Part shown: piece after piece, positions 6,885-15,001 of the stretch
How the letters are laid out: every line of letters starts with the position of its first letter
How positions within the stretch are numbered: the first letter of the stretch is position 1
Notes under the pieces: generated by a model
Database searches by the model: none
Told to the model about the DNA's origin: nothing
What the model saw: only the letters and a program-made list of their open reading frames with translations
Program-made: the position numbers and the translations under genes
Source of the DNA: JAPKEZ01 sp047638975
GTDB taxonomy: Bacteria > Planctomycetota > UBA1135
Length of the DNA stretch: 25,398 nt
Direction: 5' to 3'
Assembly (NCBI GenBank): GCA_047638975.1
Contig: JBLINB010000025.1
Coordinates: 1-25,398, forward strand

Positions 6885-9800
6885 TTGAACGCCTCACTCG
6901 ACCCAGTTTTTGTAACTTGCTGTACCACCGGCCCAGATGCCCAGCAGGATGGGGTTTATTTCGTGCAAGCCACGACTTATGTTAGTGGAGAAGGCCCTAG
7001 ACACGTAATAGAGCCTACTTTTCTATCGCCATTTACTCACGAGCATATGCCGAGTCATTCGCCTAAGGCTTTATCGGACATAGGCTTAACACCTAAGAAG
7101 TGTTCGGAGCTGCCCTATTTTGGCGATGTGATTACAACTTTACTGGCAAAGCTAGAAGGACGGCCGGTTATCGTGGCGATGCCCCATCAGCAATTTATAG
7201 ATCGCTATACAGCATATTGCCCTACAGCAGGCTTGCCGCGAATCGTAGCACTGGAGTCATTGTCGCTGTTTTTACACCCAAGACGTGGGCAGCACGACTT
7301 TGCAACCATCATGCAACATTTTTGCGGACGCGAGCCAGCCAAGCTGCCAGCCAGTGATGATGCCCGCGATTTATGCGAAGTGATGATTCGTGATCACTAC
7401 GCGCGCGACCATAAATTACGCCAATTTGTGGCACGTAGCTTTGATGATGTGTATCGAGAAGCAGGCAGTGAACCTAGCCCATTAAACCAATGGTTAGAAG
7501 TTGTGGAATCATTATTAGATGAACCTAGTTTGTATTGCGGTAGCGGCACCCCCGACTTGTTTGGAGATGCCTTAAGCGATGGTGAATTCAGTGGCGACTG
7601 TGAAATAGCCGCCACTGATGCAGAACGCATTTTGAATACTATTACCCCTATGTTTAAGCGGAGTTATCATCAAACATATGATGGCAAAGACATTCTCAGT
7701 TCACGCTATGAAGACAAAGCTCCTGATGCCTCGACACGCAATAATTTACTACAACAATTTTTTGACCGCTTAAGCAAACACTTCGACGCCAAGCCACGTG
7801 TTGGCCAATTAGAACTAGCCCAACAAGTAGCCGACACCTTTGACAAAGCAGCCTTTTTGATTGGCGACGCACCAACAGGCACCGGCAAAACCTTAGCTTA
7901 TCTAGCCCCACTACTATGGTGGTCCAAACAGACCGAAACTAGAATAGCCGTCTCAACCTATACTCGCGCACTCCAAGAACAGGCCTTCTTCAACGAAGTG
8001 CCACGCGCCGTCGAACTACTAAAAGAGTGCGGATTAACCGACGAACAGCTTCCACGCATCAGCCTACTTAAAGGTCGCAACAATTACATTTGCGGACGTG
8101 CGATTATCGATACCGCTCCCGAACCCTCGGCGGCCAGTTCTATAGCACGCATAACCTGGATGCGCTTGGCCATCTTTTACTGCGAAGACATGGCTGCCGA
8201 CCTCGACGGATTCCCGGTTTCTCCGGGCGTCCCCACGGCTAGTGCCCCGGCAACACTACGCCAAGCGCGGTTAATGGTTAATCAAACGCGCGCTTTACCA
8301 GGCTGCTGTCGTGGCAAATCTGCAATGCGCTGCGCTGCGGGTATTCGTACACAACAGGCGCTGCGTTCGCACATCGTGGTCACTAATCATGCGTTTATTT
8401 TGGCGCAGCCCGACGAATTCAGTCATGTGGTTTTTGACGAATGCGATCACTTACATGAAGTCGCTTTGTCGGCGCGTAGTTTTGACATCGACCTCGAAGA
8501 AGTGATGCAATTGTCAAAAGATTTACGCCGCAACCATGGGCGCGATCGCGCGGTGCTACCGATGCTCAGCAAGCTCATTAATAGCTTGCCGGTGACTCCT
8601 CCGCGCTTGGGCCAAGCTGCTGACACCGCCCAAGAATTATGCTCAAAATTAGACTCCGTAGCTTTTGAAACCTCAAACGAATTGAAACAATTTAATAGCT
8701 ACCGCAAAGAGGTAGAAGGTAAACGCACGCGCGCCGAATCCGCCTCACTGTTACACGAATACTTAGAATCAGGACGCGGCGACAACTTACTGACTACTTT
8801 ACAAAGTTTTCTAGAAACCGTGGACGGCTTAGATAGCGCCTTACGCACCACCATAGAAGAACTCGGCGATCTCGAATTACGCCTCGCGCGAAAAATCCGC
8901 TGGCGCCTGCATCGGCCACTCGAAAGTTTGGCACACTGGCGTGAAGGTTTAGGATTATGGTTAGGCGGCGAAAGTGGCGAAGCTGATTTTTCTGACAAAT
9001 TACATTTCGAAGTAGAGTTTGAGCGGCGACGCCATCCACTGTTAATGCTTAAATATTTACTGCCGCAAGAGTGGTTAGGCGATGTTTACTTTCCGTCATT
9101 GCAATCGGCGGCCTTGGTTAGTGCCACTGCAAAAATCCGCAATAGTTTTAAGCCGATGCGCGCTTACCTCGGGCTCGACATCCTCGGCGAGAGCACTCAA
9201 GAGCGCGTGGGCCGTAATATCAAAGAATTCTCTGGGCCAACCACTTTTTCGACTGCGGCGGCCATTTACTGCGTGCCCGAAGATGCTTTGCCTTATGCCT
9301 ACCGTGGCCCCGACCACGATGCCTGGCTTGAATACATCGAAAACTATTTTCTCTACTTGGGCAAACGCACACGCGGACGCATTCTTGGTTTATTTACCAA
9401 CTCTGCATTAGTCAAGCGCCTCGGTGAACGCCTGGCCCCGCAATTTCGCGCTAGTGGTTTGCAATTACTATGGCAAGGCATGCCCGGTTTAAGCAAAGAA
9501 GAAGTGATGCGCACCTTCAAGGCTAATCACGAAAGCATTTTGCTCGGGGTGGATACTTTTTGGTACGGAGTCGACTTCCCCGGAAGTACTTGCGAGCACA
9601 TCATTATCGCCAAGTTACCTTATGGCGCGCCCGACCGTTATATGTATGCCCAACAAGCGCGACTCGGCTACGGCATTCAGCGCAACACGATTTATCTACC
9701 CAAAGCGCTTGCCATGTTCCGCCAAGGTTGCGGACGCCTACTGCGCTCTGAAGACGATCGTGGTTCGATAACGATATTAGATAAACGCGTACTCGAAAAT

Positions 9801-9962
9801 CAGCATACTAATTTTTTAGAAGAGCTGCCTGGTGGTGCCGATGAATGGGACAAGCCGAATATTGTGCGTGCTAGCACCGACGAATGCCTGCAACATATTT
9901 TTAAACATATGGGCTTGAAAGCCGATGTCGAACGCCGCGGTCTAGGCAGTAGTTTTATATAA
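6885..9962 (+). CDS. dinG: DinG-type ATP-dependent DNA helicase with a degenerate DnaQ-like N-terminal domain
   Basis: This 1025-residue XPD/DinG family superfamily 2 helicase probably resolves DNA structures during repair. Walker A is GDAPTGTGKT (327-336) and motif Ia is AVSTYTRALQEQ. The DEAH box reads DECD (518-521). Motif V is VDTFWYGVDFPG and motif VI is RQGCGRLLR (946-954). Cys403, Cys474/475 and Cys483, with Cys433 between, sit where DinG/XPD proteins hold a [4Fe-4S] cluster. The N-terminal 170 residues are laid out like a DnaQ 3'-5' exonuclease fused to DinG, as in Firmicutes. However, the expected 'DxETTG' reads TCCTTG (11-16) and the 'HNAxFD' segment reads PHQQFID, so nuclease activity should be lost. 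The start is a TTG. An in-frame start inside the domain would cut the exonuclease-like fold, so TTG 6885 is preferred. Codon use is similar throughout. Confidence 0.88.
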   Translation: MNASLDPVFVTCCTTGPDAQQDGVYFVQATTYVSGEGPRHVIEPTFLSPFTHEHMPSHSPKALSDIGLTPKKCSELPYFGDVITTLLAKLEGRPVIVAMPHQQFIDRYTAYCPTAGLPRIVALESLSLFLHPRRGQHDFATIMQHFCGREPAKLPASDDARDLCEVMIRDHYARDHKLRQFVARSFDDVYREAGSEPSPLNQWLEVVESLLDEPSLYCGSGTPDLFGDALSDGEFSGDCEIAATDAERILNTITPMFKRSYHQTYDGKDILSSRYEDKAPDASTRNNLLQQFFDRLSKHFDAKPRVGQLELAQQVADTFDKAAFLIGDAPTGTGKTLAYLAPLLWWSKQTETRIAVSTYTRALQEQAFFNEVPRAVELLKECGLTDEQLPRISLLKGRNNYICGRAIIDTAPEPSAASSIARITWMRLAIFYCEDMAADLDGFPVSPGVPTASAPATLRQARLMVNQTRALPGCCRGKSAMRCAAGIRTQQALRSHIVVTNHAFILAQPDEFSHVVFDECDHLHEVALSARSFDIDLEEVMQLSKDLRRNHGRDRAVLPMLSKLINSLPVTPPRLGQAADTAQELCSKLDSVAFETSNELKQFNSYRKEVEGKRTRAESASLLHEYLESGRGDNLLTTLQSFLETVDGLDSALRTTIEELGDLELRLARKIRWRLHRPLESLAHWREGLGLWLGGESGEADFSDKLHFEVEFERRRHPLLMLKYLLPQEWLGDVYFPSLQSAALVSATAKIRNSFKPMRAYLGLDILGESTQERVGRNIKEFSGPTTFSTAAAIYCVPEDALPYAYRGPDHDAWLEYIENYFLYLGKRTRGRILGLFTNSALVKRLGERLAPQFRASGLQLLWQGMPGLSKEEVMRTFKANHESILLGVDTFWYGVDFPGSTCEHIIIAKLPYGAPDRYMYAQQARLGYGIQRNTIYLPKALAMFRQGCGRLLRSEDDRGSITILDKRVLENQHTNFLEELPGGADEWDKPNIVRASTDECLQHIFKHMGLKADVERRGLGSSFI

Positions 9963-10149
9963 CTAATACCGCAATGCCAGGCATTTCAAACCCCATAGCC
10001 CCTAGAATGAAAATAGCCCCTGAAGCCATGAATAACTGCGTGATCTTCTTGGGTAATTTATATAGAAATCCAGAGGTGTCGAGTAATGCTCGGGTTGGCT
10101 CGCGGTGCTCGGAAGCTATCAGGAACAACAATGTGCTAGCAATAGGCAT
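9955..10149 (-). CDS. Small two-segment membrane protein, unknown function
   Basis: This 64-residue frame starts at ATG 10149 and ends 8 bases inside the 3' end of the helicase gene on the other strand. It has two hydrophobic stretches (about 2-12 and 40-64) joined by a basic linker with KLPKK, a pattern expected for a small inner-membrane protein. The same region has no better plus-strand frame. The frame is open further upstream to 10266, but that part looks non-coding. I do not recognise a family. The alternative is that this 270-base gap is simply non-coding. Confidence 0.4.
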   Translation of the reverse strand: MPIASTLLFLIASEHREPTRALLDTSGFLYKLPKKITQLFMASGAIFILGAMGFEMPGIAVLVI

Positions 10150-10221
10150 GCAATAACAGACAAGGGCACGTCTATCACAAATAACAGCTAGAGAACCCGA
10201 AGAACTTATGTTTAGCTGTAT

Positions 10222-10227
10222 TAGAAT
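10222..10227 (+). promoter_or_regulatory. -10 box (TAGAAT) 6 bases before a GTG start
   Basis: TAGAAT is followed by six bases and then the GTG start of the methyltransferase-like gene. This places the expected transcription start at, or within a base of, the start codon, implying a leaderless mRNA. Confidence 0.5.
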
Positions 10228-10233
10228 AGGCGC

Positions 10234-10815
10234 GTGACAATTATTGCGCCCGTCCAGCTTGGCCATCTAAGCATCGACCCTAGTCAACTAGGTGACAATG
10301 CTGCAGCATGGATGTCGACCAGTGGCTTATTAGTGGCACAAGCAATAGCTCCGGGCGCAGCACTTGAGCAAACGCAAATTGCCAAACTTAATTTTTTATA
10401 TGCCGGTGATGGCAGCGCCTTTGCAGCGTTCTTGTCGGTGAAAATGAGATGCAACCATGTCGATGTCGTGTTGCATCCTGACGAGCGCGAACAACTCGAA
10501 AGCGTATTGGCTAATATCAGCTCACCGACGACGATTAATATAATGAATTCGACCGACCAAATCGACGGCGAGCATAAATATCATATGGCCGCTTGGGGGT
10601 GTGATGGTGAAGCCCCTCAATCTTTGAATGTACTTGAGCCACTAGTAAAGCATCTACGTCACGAAGGACAACTAATAGTCTTCGGGTTTCCGGCTGCCGA
10701 CACTCAAGATATTTTCGCGGACGCCGCCGACAAGGGCATGGCATTACGCGCAGTTGGTTTCCGTGATGACTTAGCTTTTTTCTGCGGCAGCCTTGAGTCG
10801 CGCAATCAATTCTAA
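10234..10815 (+). CDS. Methyltransferase-like protein (degenerate, PrmA-like C-terminal half)
   Basis: This 193-residue soluble protein starts with GTG. LNFLYAGDGSAFAAFLS (about residues 51-67) sits where class I methyltransferases have their glycine-rich SAM loop, but the usual acidic-x-Gly-x-Gly pattern is incomplete. Later, LEPLVKHLRHEGQLIVFGF followed by a helix and FRDDLAFFCGS resembles the end of the Rossmann-like methyltransferase fold, including L11 methyltransferases ('LxPGGxLVLSGI ... W-L'). No NPPF/DPPY-type catalytic motif is present. The 3' end overlaps the 3' end of rarA by 45 bases, tail to tail. It may be a fast-evolving methyltransferase or a non-catalytic relative. Protein-coding status is fairly sure; function is weakly supported. 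Confidence 0.6.
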   Translation: MTIIAPVQLGHLSIDPSQLGDNAAAWMSTSGLLVAQAIAPGAALEQTQIAKLNFLYAGDGSAFAAFLSVKMRCNHVDVVLHPDEREQLESVLANISSPTTINIMNSTDQIDGEHKYHMAAWGCDGEAPQSLNVLEPLVKHLRHEGQLIVFGFPAADTQDIFADAADKGMALRAVGFRDDLAFFCGSLESRNQF

Positions 10816-12060
10816 GCGCTGCGTAATACGTTCTTCGACACCATAATTTGTAGGTCGATAAAACTTTGTGCCGACTAAGGCATCGGGCAAGCATTGCATT
10901 GCCGAAATAGCATGTGGCTGATCGTGCGCATACTCTTGCCCTTGTGCCCACCCTTTATTTTTCATCAACTTTGTTGGAGCATTACGCAATGCTAACGGCA
11001 CGTCATGCGCCACTCCTTTCTGCACTAAGCGGCTAACCTCGTTGAACGCCTTATAAACGGCATTCGATTTGGGGGCCACGGCCAAGTAAATCGCTATTTC
11101 AGCAAGCGCTAGATGGCCTTCTGGAGAACCTAAAAAATGCATCGAATCTTTAGCTGCCAACGCCAGGCGTAATGCATTGGGGTCGGCCAAGCCTACATCT
11201 TCGCTAGCGATGCGCACTAAGCGCCGTGCTAAAAACATCGGGTCTTCGCCTGAGCTCAACATACGCACTAACCAATACAAGGCGGCATCAGCATCAGAGC
11301 TACGGATCGATTTATGCAATGCCGAAATCAAATCGTAATGCTTGTCGCCGCCTTTATCGTAAAGCAACGCGCGCCCCGACAACACCTTTTGTAAATCGTC
11401 ATCGCTTAAAGTCATACCAACATCACATTGCCGAGCCGCCGATTCAATGATTGTATAAGCACGTCGTGCATCACCACTTGCCACTTGTGCGATCATCTGT
11501 AACTGATTGTCATTCACAATCAAGCGTCGCGCACCTAAACCGCGTTCAGCATCGTCTAAGGCCTTGCGCAACAACTCTACGATTTGGCTTTCAGGCAAAG
11601 GCTCGAGTATGTGCACCGTCAAGCGCGACAACAACGGCCCCACTATTTCGAAGGACGGATTTTCAGTAGTCGCACCTACCAGCACAATGTCGCCCGCCTC
11701 AACGAACGGCAAAAACGCATCTTGCTGTGCCTTATTAAAGCGGTGTATCTCGTCGACAAACAATAAAGTAGGTCGTGATGTTTGTTGGAACTCGAGTTTG
11801 GCGAGCTGCATGGCTTCGCGAACTTCTTTGATGCCGCTTAAAACCGCAGAAAATGATTTGAAGTTGAGGCTTGAACGCTCGGCCATCATCCGCGCCAAAG
11901 TCGTTTTGCCACAGCCCGGAGGCCCCCAAAAGACCATCGAGCCTAATTCGCCGCCATCAAACATTCGGCGCAGACTACCCTTCGCCCCAACGAGTTTTTC
12001 TTGCCCGGCAAAATCATCAAGACCTTGTGGACGCATCCGCGAAGCTAGTGGCTCATACAT
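10771..12060 (-). CDS. rarA: Replication-associated recombination protein A (RarA/MgsA AAA+ ATPase)
   Basis: This clamp-loader-like AAA+ ATPase acts at stalled replication forks. The 429 residues match the family. The N-terminus MYEPLASRMRPQGLDDFAGQ is the standard RarA opening. Walker A is GPPGCGKTT (46-54), Walker B is LLFVDEIHRF, sensor 1 is VGATTENPSF, and SGDARRAY follows. The C-terminal tetramerisation region has HYDLISALHKSIRSSDADAA, RIASEDVGLADPNAL and PTKLMKNKGWAQGQEYAHD. The start at 12060 overlaps the stop of the upstream RNA methyltransferase (12053-12055) in an ATGTATGA arrangement, suggesting translational coupling. The frame continues open to 12105, but family homology starts at 12060. 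It converges on and overlaps the methyltransferase-like gene. Confidence 0.96.
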   Translation of the reverse strand: MYEPLASRMRPQGLDDFAGQEKLVGAKGSLRRMFDGGELGSMVFWGPPGCGKTTLARMMAERSSLNFKSFSAVLSGIKEVREAMQLAKLEFQQTSRPTLLFVDEIHRFNKAQQDAFLPFVEAGDIVLVGATTENPSFEIVGPLLSRLTVHILEPLPESQIVELLRKALDDAERGLGARRLIVNDNQLQMIAQVASGDARRAYTIIESAARQCDVGMTLSDDDLQKVLSGRALLYDKGGDKHYDLISALHKSIRSSDADAALYWLVRMLSSGEDPMFLARRLVRIASEDVGLADPNALRLALAAKDSMHFLGSPEGHLALAEIAIYLAVAPKSNAVYKAFNEVSRLVQKGVAHDVPLALRNAPTKLMKNKGWAQGQEYAHDQPHAISAMQCLPDALVGTKFYRPTNYGVEERITQRLELIARLKAAAEKS

Positions 12061-12832
12061 GCGTTGATAATTGATACGCAAAAATTGCCGCAGCAGTTGC
12101 CACATTTAAAGATTCGACATCGCGAGTCAGCGGGATACCGACCTTCGACGAGCACTTGTCGACTAATTCTGGCGCCAGACCACGTCCTTCTTCGCCGAGT
12201 ATCAAGGCTACTGCTACGGAGTTTAATTGCGAAGTTGCGGCTATTAAATTTTCGCCATCGGCACAAGTAGCCCACGTCGAGACCTTATGCGTAGCGCACA
12301 ACTCAAAAAACTCGTCGTCGACCACGCCCTCAAAGACGGGTAAGCGAAAGTTGGTGCCTGCCGCACCGCGCACTGCCCGCGGATGCCACGGCGAAACCGC
12401 CCCCTTAGTTGCAAGAATAAACGCTGCGCCTAAACCAGCGGCAATACGTGTGAGTGCTCCGAGATTTCCGGGGTCTTGCACGCCGGCAGCCACCATACAC
12501 CACTGCCCGGCCTTTAAAGAGGCTACGGCCTCGCGCCAATCTGCAACTGGACGCTTCACCCATGCCATAAAATCGGGGGCACTATCTAGACGACTGACTT
12601 CGGCCATCAACTTATGCTGGCAACGCTGCACGACAAAGGGCGCTTCGTCCGCGTTGTAGTCACACTGATCACTGACCAATAGCCATTCTATTTCAGCACC
12701 GTTTGCTAGAGCTTCTTCAAGCAAATGTGCGCCTTCAAGCACGGTATATTCACGGTGCTTGCCACTACGTAACGCCTTAATAGATTTAAGCTTAGCATTT
12801 TGCGACGATTGGATGACTTCCTCTTCTAGCAT
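12053..12832 (-). CDS. TrmH/SpoU-family RNA 2'-O-methyltransferase
   Basis: This SPOUT-class enzyme transfers a methyl group from SAM to a ribose 2'-OH in rRNA or tRNA. It has 259 residues. The N-terminal substrate-binding region starts with VIQSSQNAKLKSIKALRSGK and YTVLEGAHLLEEAL, typical of the TrmH/RlmB-like group. The three knot motifs are GVQDPGNLGALTRIA (motif 1), ALILGEEGRGL (motif 2) and VGIPLTRDVESLNVATAAAI (motif 3), all intact. The start ATG 12832 lies six bases after a TACAAT box and is divergent from rsgA with a 33-base gap. Downstream rarA overlaps its stop. The modified nucleotide cannot be predicted. Confidence 0.93.
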   Translation of the reverse strand: MLEEEVIQSSQNAKLKSIKALRSGKHREYTVLEGAHLLEEALANGAEIEWLLVSDQCDYNADEAPFVVQRCQHKLMAEVSRLDSAPDFMAWVKRPVADWREAVASLKAGQWCMVAAGVQDPGNLGALTRIAAGLGAAFILATKGAVSPWHPRAVRGAAGTNFRLPVFEGVVDDEFFELCATHKVSTWATCADGENLIAATSQLNSVAVALILGEEGRGLAPELVDKCSSKVGIPLTRDVESLNVATAAAIFAYQLSTHV

Positions 12833-12838
12833 GTTCTT

Positions 12839-12844
12839 ATTGTA
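12839..12844 (-). promoter_or_regulatory. -10 box (TACAAT) 6 bases before the RNA methyltransferase ATG
   Basis: On the minus strand TACAAT is followed by AAGAAC and the ATG, placing the expected transcript 5' end at the start codon. It faces the rsgA box, with only 7 bases between the two hexamers. Confidence 0.55.
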
Positions 12845-12851
12845 CTCGTGC

Positions 12852-12857
12852 TAGAAT
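12852..12857 (+). promoter_or_regulatory. -10 box (TAGAAT) for rsgA
   Basis: TAGAAT ends 8 bases before GTG 12866 and 2 bases before GTG 12860. With this promoter, only GTG 12866 can lie within the transcript, so it helps choose the rsgA start. Confidence 0.5.
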
Positions 12858-12865
12858 GCGTGAGC

Positions 12866-13852
12866 GTGACAAACCCCGACCTCCCTACTGCTTCTCAACC
12901 TTTTGTAACTCGGGTTGATGCACGCCAATGCGAAGTAATGGTTGACGGCGAAATTATTAGCGCGTTGCTACGTGGCAAATTATTCGAGAACCTCGACGGT
13001 GATAAAAACCCGGTAACCGTTGGTGATTATGTCGAACTCAGCCGCGAGGGTAATGATTGGGCGATTGATCGTGTAGCTGAGCGTCGTAATATTTTTGCGC
13101 GGCGCGTTGCAGGTGACGACTCTGATCGCCGGCAACTATTAGCCGCTAACATTGATCAAGTGGTCATCGTCAACTCGGTTGGCATTCCACCGTTTTCATC
13201 GATGGTTGCCGACCGCATTTTGGCAGCGTGTAGTTTTGCGAATATCCCGGCAGCCCTGGTACTCAATAAGGCCGACAAAGGTAAGCGCAAAAAAATGGAA
13301 AACATCGTCAGCAGCTACACCGATACTTGCGCAAAAATGATCATCACTTCGGCAGTGGATGGCACCGGAGTTGAAGAACTACGCAGTCTACTGGCCAATA
13401 AGACCAGTGTGCTTTACGGTTTAAGCGGCGTCGGCAAATCCACTTTAATGAATCGTCTCGACGACAATTTACAGATAAAAACCCGCGAGGTTAGCGGCTC
13501 TCTAAGATCAGGGCGCCACACTACGACCCACTCGCAGTGGTATCCGATAACGGGTGGCGGCGCGGTAATAGATACGCCTGGAGTAAGAAAATTCCGCCCT
13601 TTCGGCATTCCGCCGAACGACTTGCGCATTCATTTTGCAGACTTGCACCAATTCGGTAAAGATTGCGTTTATGACGACTGCACGCACCGCGAAGAACCCG
13701 AATGTAAAGTTCTTGATGCGCTGAACGACGCCAGAATCGCTGCTTCACGCTACCGTTCATACATAACGATTCTCGAAGAGCTCGAAGAGAAATACGGTGG
13801 TACAGGCCGTATCGTTGAAAAGACCGGGCCTGACCACAAAGCACGGCGCTAA
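12866..13852 (+). CDS. rsgA: Small ribosomal subunit biogenesis GTPase RsgA
   Basis: RsgA is a circularly permuted GTPase that assists late 30S maturation. An N-terminal OB-like domain (about 15-80) is followed by the permuted G domain: NKAD (G4) comes before GLSGVGKST (G1, 185-193) and then DTPGVRKF (G3). RSGRHTTTH is the switch region. The C-terminal zinc site is Cys267, Cys272, His274 and Cys280 in CVYDDCTHREEPEC. Three in-frame GTG codons (12848, 12860, 12866) could start the protein. I favour 12866 because a TAGAAT box overlaps the earlier region. The protein is then 328 residues, normal for the family. The stop lies 3 bases from the convergent ispH stop. Confidence 0.95.
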   Translation: MTNPDLPTASQPFVTRVDARQCEVMVDGEIISALLRGKLFENLDGDKNPVTVGDYVELSREGNDWAIDRVAERRNIFARRVAGDDSDRRQLLAANIDQVVIVNSVGIPPFSSMVADRILAACSFANIPAALVLNKADKGKRKKMENIVSSYTDTCAKMIITSAVDGTGVEELRSLLANKTSVLYGLSGVGKSTLMNRLDDNLQIKTREVSGSLRSGRHTTTHSQWYPITGGGAVIDTPGVRKFRPFGIPPNDLRIHFADLHQFGKDCVYDDCTHREEPECKVLDALNDARIAASRYRSYITILEELEEKYGGTGRIVEKTGPDHKARR

Positions 13853-13855
13853 CGC

Positions 13856-15001
13856 TTACTTGGACAATTCGAGCAAGCGTTCGATCACTTCGCCAAGTAG
13901 CGTATCTGGAGTGCTAGCGCCTGCCGAAAAAGCCACCTTAAGTGGCCGCGTCGACGGCAACCAATCGCTGCTATGCAGGATTTCTCCGGAACTTCGATCA
14001 CGGTGCTCTAACTTGTCGCCCAAGCAGTGTGGCCCCTCAATATGGAAAGCAGGTACGCCTAAGCGGTGCCCAACTCGCGCTAAGTTTTTGGTATTCGAGG
14101 AATCATAGCCGCCAACGACTAAGTACAAATCAGGATTTTTCTCAGCAACCGCCGCAGCTGCATCTTGATTGTCTTGCGTCGCACGACAGATAGTGTCGAA
14201 GTCTTTAAAGGTTTCACTTAAGGCCTCTTCGCCATCACGCTTAATTAATGCCTCGCGCAAACGCTGACCGATAGCGCGTGATTCACTAGCCAACATTGTG
14301 GTTTGATTGATCACACCTATATGTTGCATATGTTGACTAAAATCAAAGTCCGCGGAGAAAGATCCGCAACGTAGTGAATCGACTAATTCTTCTGCCGTGG
14401 CTCCGCCTTCAATATATGCTGCCAAGCACTCGGCTTCTTGAATGGAATACACCACTACAAAATGTCCGCCTTCTGACAGAATCAGTGAACAGGTGGCAGC
14501 CGTTTCTTCGTGCCCCACTGTGCCATGGATGACAGTGGTGAAACCCTCTTTTACATACTTTAGCGTGCGTTTGTGCGGTTTAATCACCCATGGACAAGTG
14601 GTGTCAACTATCGCAACTTTTCGCTCGCGCAAATGATTCATGTCTTCGACGGTCGCACTGAATGCTGGCACGATAACCACATCATTTTCGCCTAAATTAT
14701 CCCAGGATCCTTCCTTCGAATACTCGCCGTGCAAGAAGCCTATACCCTGCTCGCGCAAATCAGAATTAACCCGTGGGTTATGAATAATCGAAGAGATCAG
14801 CCACATCGGGCGGCCAGCGTATTCAATGCGTGCTTTTTGAACCATCGACAACGCACGGTCTACTCCCCAGCAAAAGCCTAAGCTCTGTGGCAGCATTAAC
14901 GTAACATCGCCAAAAGTTTTAGTACCGAGCTCGCGTAGCTCGTCAACTAACTCGCTACGGTAACTTTGGCGGACTAAATTAGGGTCAAATTCTTGCGACA
15001 T
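13856..15001 (-). CDS. ispH: 4-hydroxy-3-methylbut-2-enyl diphosphate reductase, long plant/cyanobacterial type
   Basis: IspH is the last step of the MEP isoprenoid pathway, converting HMBPP to IPP and DMAPP with an iron-sulfur cluster. The three cluster cysteines are Cys44 (GFCWGVDRAL), Cys136 (DTTCPWVIKP) and Cys272 (DTICRATQDNQDA). The protein is 381 residues, well above the roughly 315 of the E. coli type. It has the N-terminal extension (EFDPNLVRQSYRSE), the WLISSIIHNPRVNSDL and DTTCPWV variants and an extra central stretch, all known from the cyanobacterial and plant form. I chose ATG 15001, which overlaps the folC stop by 17 bases. A GTG at 15025 would be a longer alternative. It is the last gene of a five-gene minus-strand run. 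Confidence 0.95.
   Translation of the reverse strand: MSQEFDPNLVRQSYRSELVDELRELGTKTFGDVTLMLPQSLGFCWGVDRALSMVQKARIEYAGRPMWLISSIIHNPRVNSDLREQGIGFLHGEYSKEGSWDNLGENDVVIVPAFSATVEDMNHLRERKVAIVDTTCPWVIKPHKRTLKYVKEGFTTVIHGTVGHEETAATCSLILSEGGHFVVVYSIQEAECLAAYIEGGATAEELVDSLRCGSFSADFDFSQHMQHIGVINQTTMLASESRAIGQRLREALIKRDGEEALSETFKDFDTICRATQDNQDAAAAVAEKNPDLYLVVGGYDSSNTKNLARVGHRLGVPAFHIEGPHCLGDKLEHRDRSSGEILHSSDWLPSTRPLKVAFSAGASTPDTLLGEVIERLLELSK

Noticed and set aside
6885..7400. Active 3'-5' exonuclease domain on the DinG helicase
   Set aside because: The first two catalytic acids expected in DxETTG are absent (TCCTTG), so an active nuclease was not called.
10535..10951. 138-codon minus-strand frame across the methyltransferase-like and rarA 3' ends
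   Set aside because: Cys/Arg-rich shadow overlapping two better frames, with no motif.
11507..12067. 186-codon plus-strand open frame opposite rarA
   Set aside because: It lies wholly within the antisense of well-supported rarA codons, has low-complexity Ser/Arg/Pro-rich composition and matches nothing recognisable.
12156..12659. 167-codon plus-strand open frame opposite the RNA methyltransferase
   Set aside because: Antisense shadow of a gene with all three SPOUT motifs intact; composition is typical of a shadow frame.
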